From: QNBT01 sp964563335
Lineage (GTDB): Bacteria; Planctomycetota; Phycisphaerae; Sedimentisphaerales; Anaerohalosphaeraceae
NCBI GenBank assembly: GCA_964563335.1
Contig: CAZLWL010000053.1
Span: 1-16,644, forward strand
Direction of reading: 5' to 3'
DNA length: 16,644 nucleotides
Below are positions 14,778 to 16,644 of the stretch, in pieces. Position 1 is the stretch's first letter. Every line of letters starts with the position of its first letter. Both the position numbers and the translations under genes were made by a program. Under the pieces are notes generated by a model. That model saw only the letters and a program-made list of their open reading frames with translations. It did no database searches and was not told the origin of the DNA.

Positions 14778-14829
14778 CTAATCGCGAGGAAGGTTTAAAA
14801 GATGGCTGTTGTAGCAGGGGTGCAGAAGA
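14778..14829 (+). repeat. recJ leader block, partner of 13339-13390
   Basis: This 52-base block holds ctaatcgcgaggaaggttta, the ribosome site and the first codons of recJ. It differs from the upstream copy at four positions: one noncoding, two silent, one Val/Met. Together with the promoters, the duplicated unit spans about 105 bases. Confidence 0.85.
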
Positions 14830-16541
14830 AGATGTGGAACATTCGGCCGGCCGCCGCCGGGGCTCAAGAGCTGGCGCGGGCGCTGAAGGTTTCGCCTATA
14901 ACGGCACAGGTCCTGATTAATCGCCAAATCATCGATGTAGCCCAAGCCAGAGCGTTTCTGTCGCCGAAACTGACGGAACTGATAGAGCCGGACGCTATGC
15001 CCGGAATCACCCCGGCCGTTGAGCGGATAAAGCAGGCGCTGGCCGATAAGGAAAAAATCGCGATTTACGGAGACTACGATGTAGATGGCATAACGGGCGT
15101 TGCGATTCTGTGGCATCTGCTGACTATTCTCGGCGGGTCGGTGGAGTACTATATTCCCCACCGAATCGACGAGGGCTATGGGCTAAATGCAAGTGCGGTC
15201 CAGCAGTTGGCTGAGGCGGGTGTGAACCTCGTAATCACGGTCGATTGCGGTGTTACAGCACCGGACGAGGCAGCCCTTGCAAAAGAATTGGGCATGGATC
15301 TGGTCATCACAGACCATCATCAGGCAGGACCCGAGCTGCCGCCGGCGACGGCGATTGTACATCCGGGGCTTGGGTCTTATCCAAACCCCGATTCATCCGG
15401 GGCGACCGTTGCGCTGAAGGTTGCGTGGGCGCTTGTCAACGAATTCAAAACGAACAGTCGAACAAGGTCGGACCTGCGAAAGTTTCTTCTAAACGCAACG
15501 ACGCTGGCGGCGATGGGGACTATCGCCGATGTGGTTGACCTGCGGGGAGAAAACAGGGTACTTGCCAATTACGGATTGAAAACGCTGAACCAATCGAAGC
15601 TTTGCGGCATAGGCGCATTGATTCGGTCGGCCGAATTAGATGCTCAAAGCATCGACAGCTACGATATCGCCTTTCGCCTGGCGCCAATGCTGAACGCCGC
15701 AGGCCGGATGGGCCATGCCAGATTAGCGGTGGAACTTTTGACAAGCGAAAGCGAGATGCGATGCTACCAGATTGCCGAGTACCTCAAAGACCAGAACAAC
15801 CGGCGAAGGCAGTGCCAGCGAAAGATATTCAAGCAGGTCCGCGAAATGATAATCGCGACCGGATTGAACCATCCGGACAGAAAGAGCATTGTCCTGGCAG
15901 ATGACTCCTGGCACACGGGTGTAGTGGGCATCGTGGCCTCGCGGGTGGTGGATGAATTTTTCCGGCCGGCGATTCTGATAAACAGCTCCAAGGACATTGC
16001 TCAGGGCTCAGCCCGCTCGGTTGAAGGATTTAACATCCACGCCGCTTTGAACGCCTGCTCGGAGCATCTTGTCAGTTTCGGGGGCCATGCGATGGCCGCG
16101 GGACTGAAGCTTCACAAGAGTAAAGTCGAATCTTTCACACAAAGCTTCGAAGAGTATGCCCGGCAAAACATCAGAGAAGATTCGCTCGAGCCAAAGCTCG
16201 ATATAGACGCCGTGTGCAGTATCAGCGATCTTAACATACATGTGGTCAAGGAACTGGCCCGACTTGAGCCGTTCGGACAAGGTAATCCGGCACCGGTTTT
16301 TGCGACCGAAGGCGTCCGCCGGATAGCACCGCCAAGGAGGGTGGGTGCAAGGGGAGACCATCTGCAAATAGCAATAACCGACAACACCGCCTCAGTCAGA
16401 TGCATCGGTTTTCGCATGGGTCCACTGGAAAAGAAGGTCTTAGAGGCCGAGGCTTTCAACGTCGCCTATGAGGCGCAAATCGATACATATAACGGCGGCA
16501 GGAGTGTGCAGTTCGTATTAGCGGATATTCAGTTCGAATAG
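14802..16541 (+). CDS. recJ: Single-stranded-DNA-specific exonuclease RecJ
   Basis: The 579-residue protein matches RecJ in length and motif order. DHH domain: IYGDYDVDGITG (88-99, Asp91 and Asp93), VITVDCGVT (144-152, Asp148), VITDHH (168-173) and MGTIADVVDL (238-247, Asp243). Then come LNAAGRMGHA (297-306), the DHHA1 motif GSARSVEGFNIHAAL (402-416) and FGGHAMAAGL (426-435), and a C-terminal OB-like domain with FGQGNPAPVF (491-500). All metal-binding acids I can place are present. RecJ degrades single-stranded DNA 5' to 3' in recombination and repair. ATG 14802 follows GAGGAAGG. A second ATG at residue 11 (MWNIRP) is where many RecJ proteins begin, so the first ten residues may be an add-on carried by the duplicated leader. 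Confidence 0.95.
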   Translation: MAVVAGVQKKMWNIRPAAAGAQELARALKVSPITAQVLINRQIIDVAQARAFLSPKLTELIEPDAMPGITPAVERIKQALADKEKIAIYGDYDVDGITGVAILWHLLTILGGSVEYYIPHRIDEGYGLNASAVQQLAEAGVNLVITVDCGVTAPDEAALAKELGMDLVITDHHQAGPELPPATAIVHPGLGSYPNPDSSGATVALKVAWALVNEFKTNSRTRSDLRKFLLNATTLAAMGTIADVVDLRGENRVLANYGLKTLNQSKLCGIGALIRSAELDAQSIDSYDIAFRLAPMLNAAGRMGHARLAVELLTSESEMRCYQIAEYLKDQNNRRRQCQRKIFKQVREMIIATGLNHPDRKSIVLADDSWHTGVVGIVASRVVDEFFRPAILINSSKDIAQGSARSVEGFNIHAALNACSEHLVSFGGHAMAAGLKLHKSKVESFTQSFEEYARQNIREDSLEPKLDIDAVCSISDLNIHVVKELARLEPFGQGNPAPVFATEGVRRIAPPRRVGARGDHLQIAITDNTASVRCIGFRMGPLEKKVLEAEAFNVAYEAQIDTYNGGRSVQFVLADIQFE

Positions 16542-16644
16542 TAAGGTACATGAAATGAAAAAGTTGCGTTTATACATTCTGATTTCATTGGATTTGGCAG
16601 AGTGTAGGGCCCGATGAATCGCACCAATTATGGCTTTTTGAACT

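Noticed and set aside
16555..16617. 20-residue ORF after recJ beginning MKKLRLYILISLDL.
   Set aside because: It looks like the start of a signal peptide but stops at once. With only 27 bases left in the window it cannot be told from chance or from a frameshifted gene start.

Overview
The window looks like a contig from a Planctomycetota bacterium, most likely class Phycisphaerae (Sedimentisphaerales-like). This is inferred from the mix of gene types, not from a marker gene: a type II/IV pseudopilin-like tail, an alkaline-phosphatase-superfamily (sulfatase-like) domain fused to TPR repeats, a PEP-CTERM protein next to a secreted protein with a duplicated dockerin-like C-terminal module, a secreted sialidase, and a GxxExxY gene embedded in short repeats. 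Base composition is moderate and there is no rRNA, tRNA or CRISPR array.

Layout. 1-389: 3' end of a pseudopilin-like gene (+). 427-3483 (-): a TPR/sulfatase-like protein followed by a small lipoprotein, probably one operon. 3510-4184: a GxxExxY (PD-(D/E)XK-like) gene enclosed by imperfect direct and inverted repeats built on a 9-bp unit. 4182-5866 (-): two secreted proteins, one PEP-CTERM with a good terminator, one with a duplicated dockerin-like tail. 6230-7486 (+): rodA-type SEDS glycosyltransferase. 7525-7944 (-): ASCH-domain protein, its end lying in an 8-bp tandem repeat. 7981-8156: a nested inverted-repeat element with a GC-rich core. 8454-9548 (+): response regulator-PAS protein, converging on and overlapping a HAD hydrolase (-). 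10275-16541 (+): rmuC, a secreted HExxH metalloprotease candidate, an SDR reductase, a GH33 sialidase lipoprotein and recJ.

The most unusual part is 10275-16541. A second, diverged copy of the 3' end of rmuC lies immediately after the stop codon of the metalloprotease gene. A second copy of the recJ promoter, leader and first nine codons lies immediately before the sialidase gene. Each of these two secreted-protein genes thus sits between a complete DNA-repair gene and a duplicated stub of that gene's end. The simplest reading is two independent insertions of single 'cargo' genes at the outer ends of an ancestral rmuC-SDR-recJ segment, each rebuilding or copying the gene end. Most coding differences between the copies are synonymous, so the duplicated ends are probably not recent simple duplications.

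Functionally the window combines cell-envelope and surface work (RodA, PEP-CTERM and dockerin-like proteins, lipoproteins, sialidase, phosphatase/sulfatase-fold protein) with DNA maintenance (RmuC, RecJ). All assignments come from reading motifs by eye. No database search was possible.
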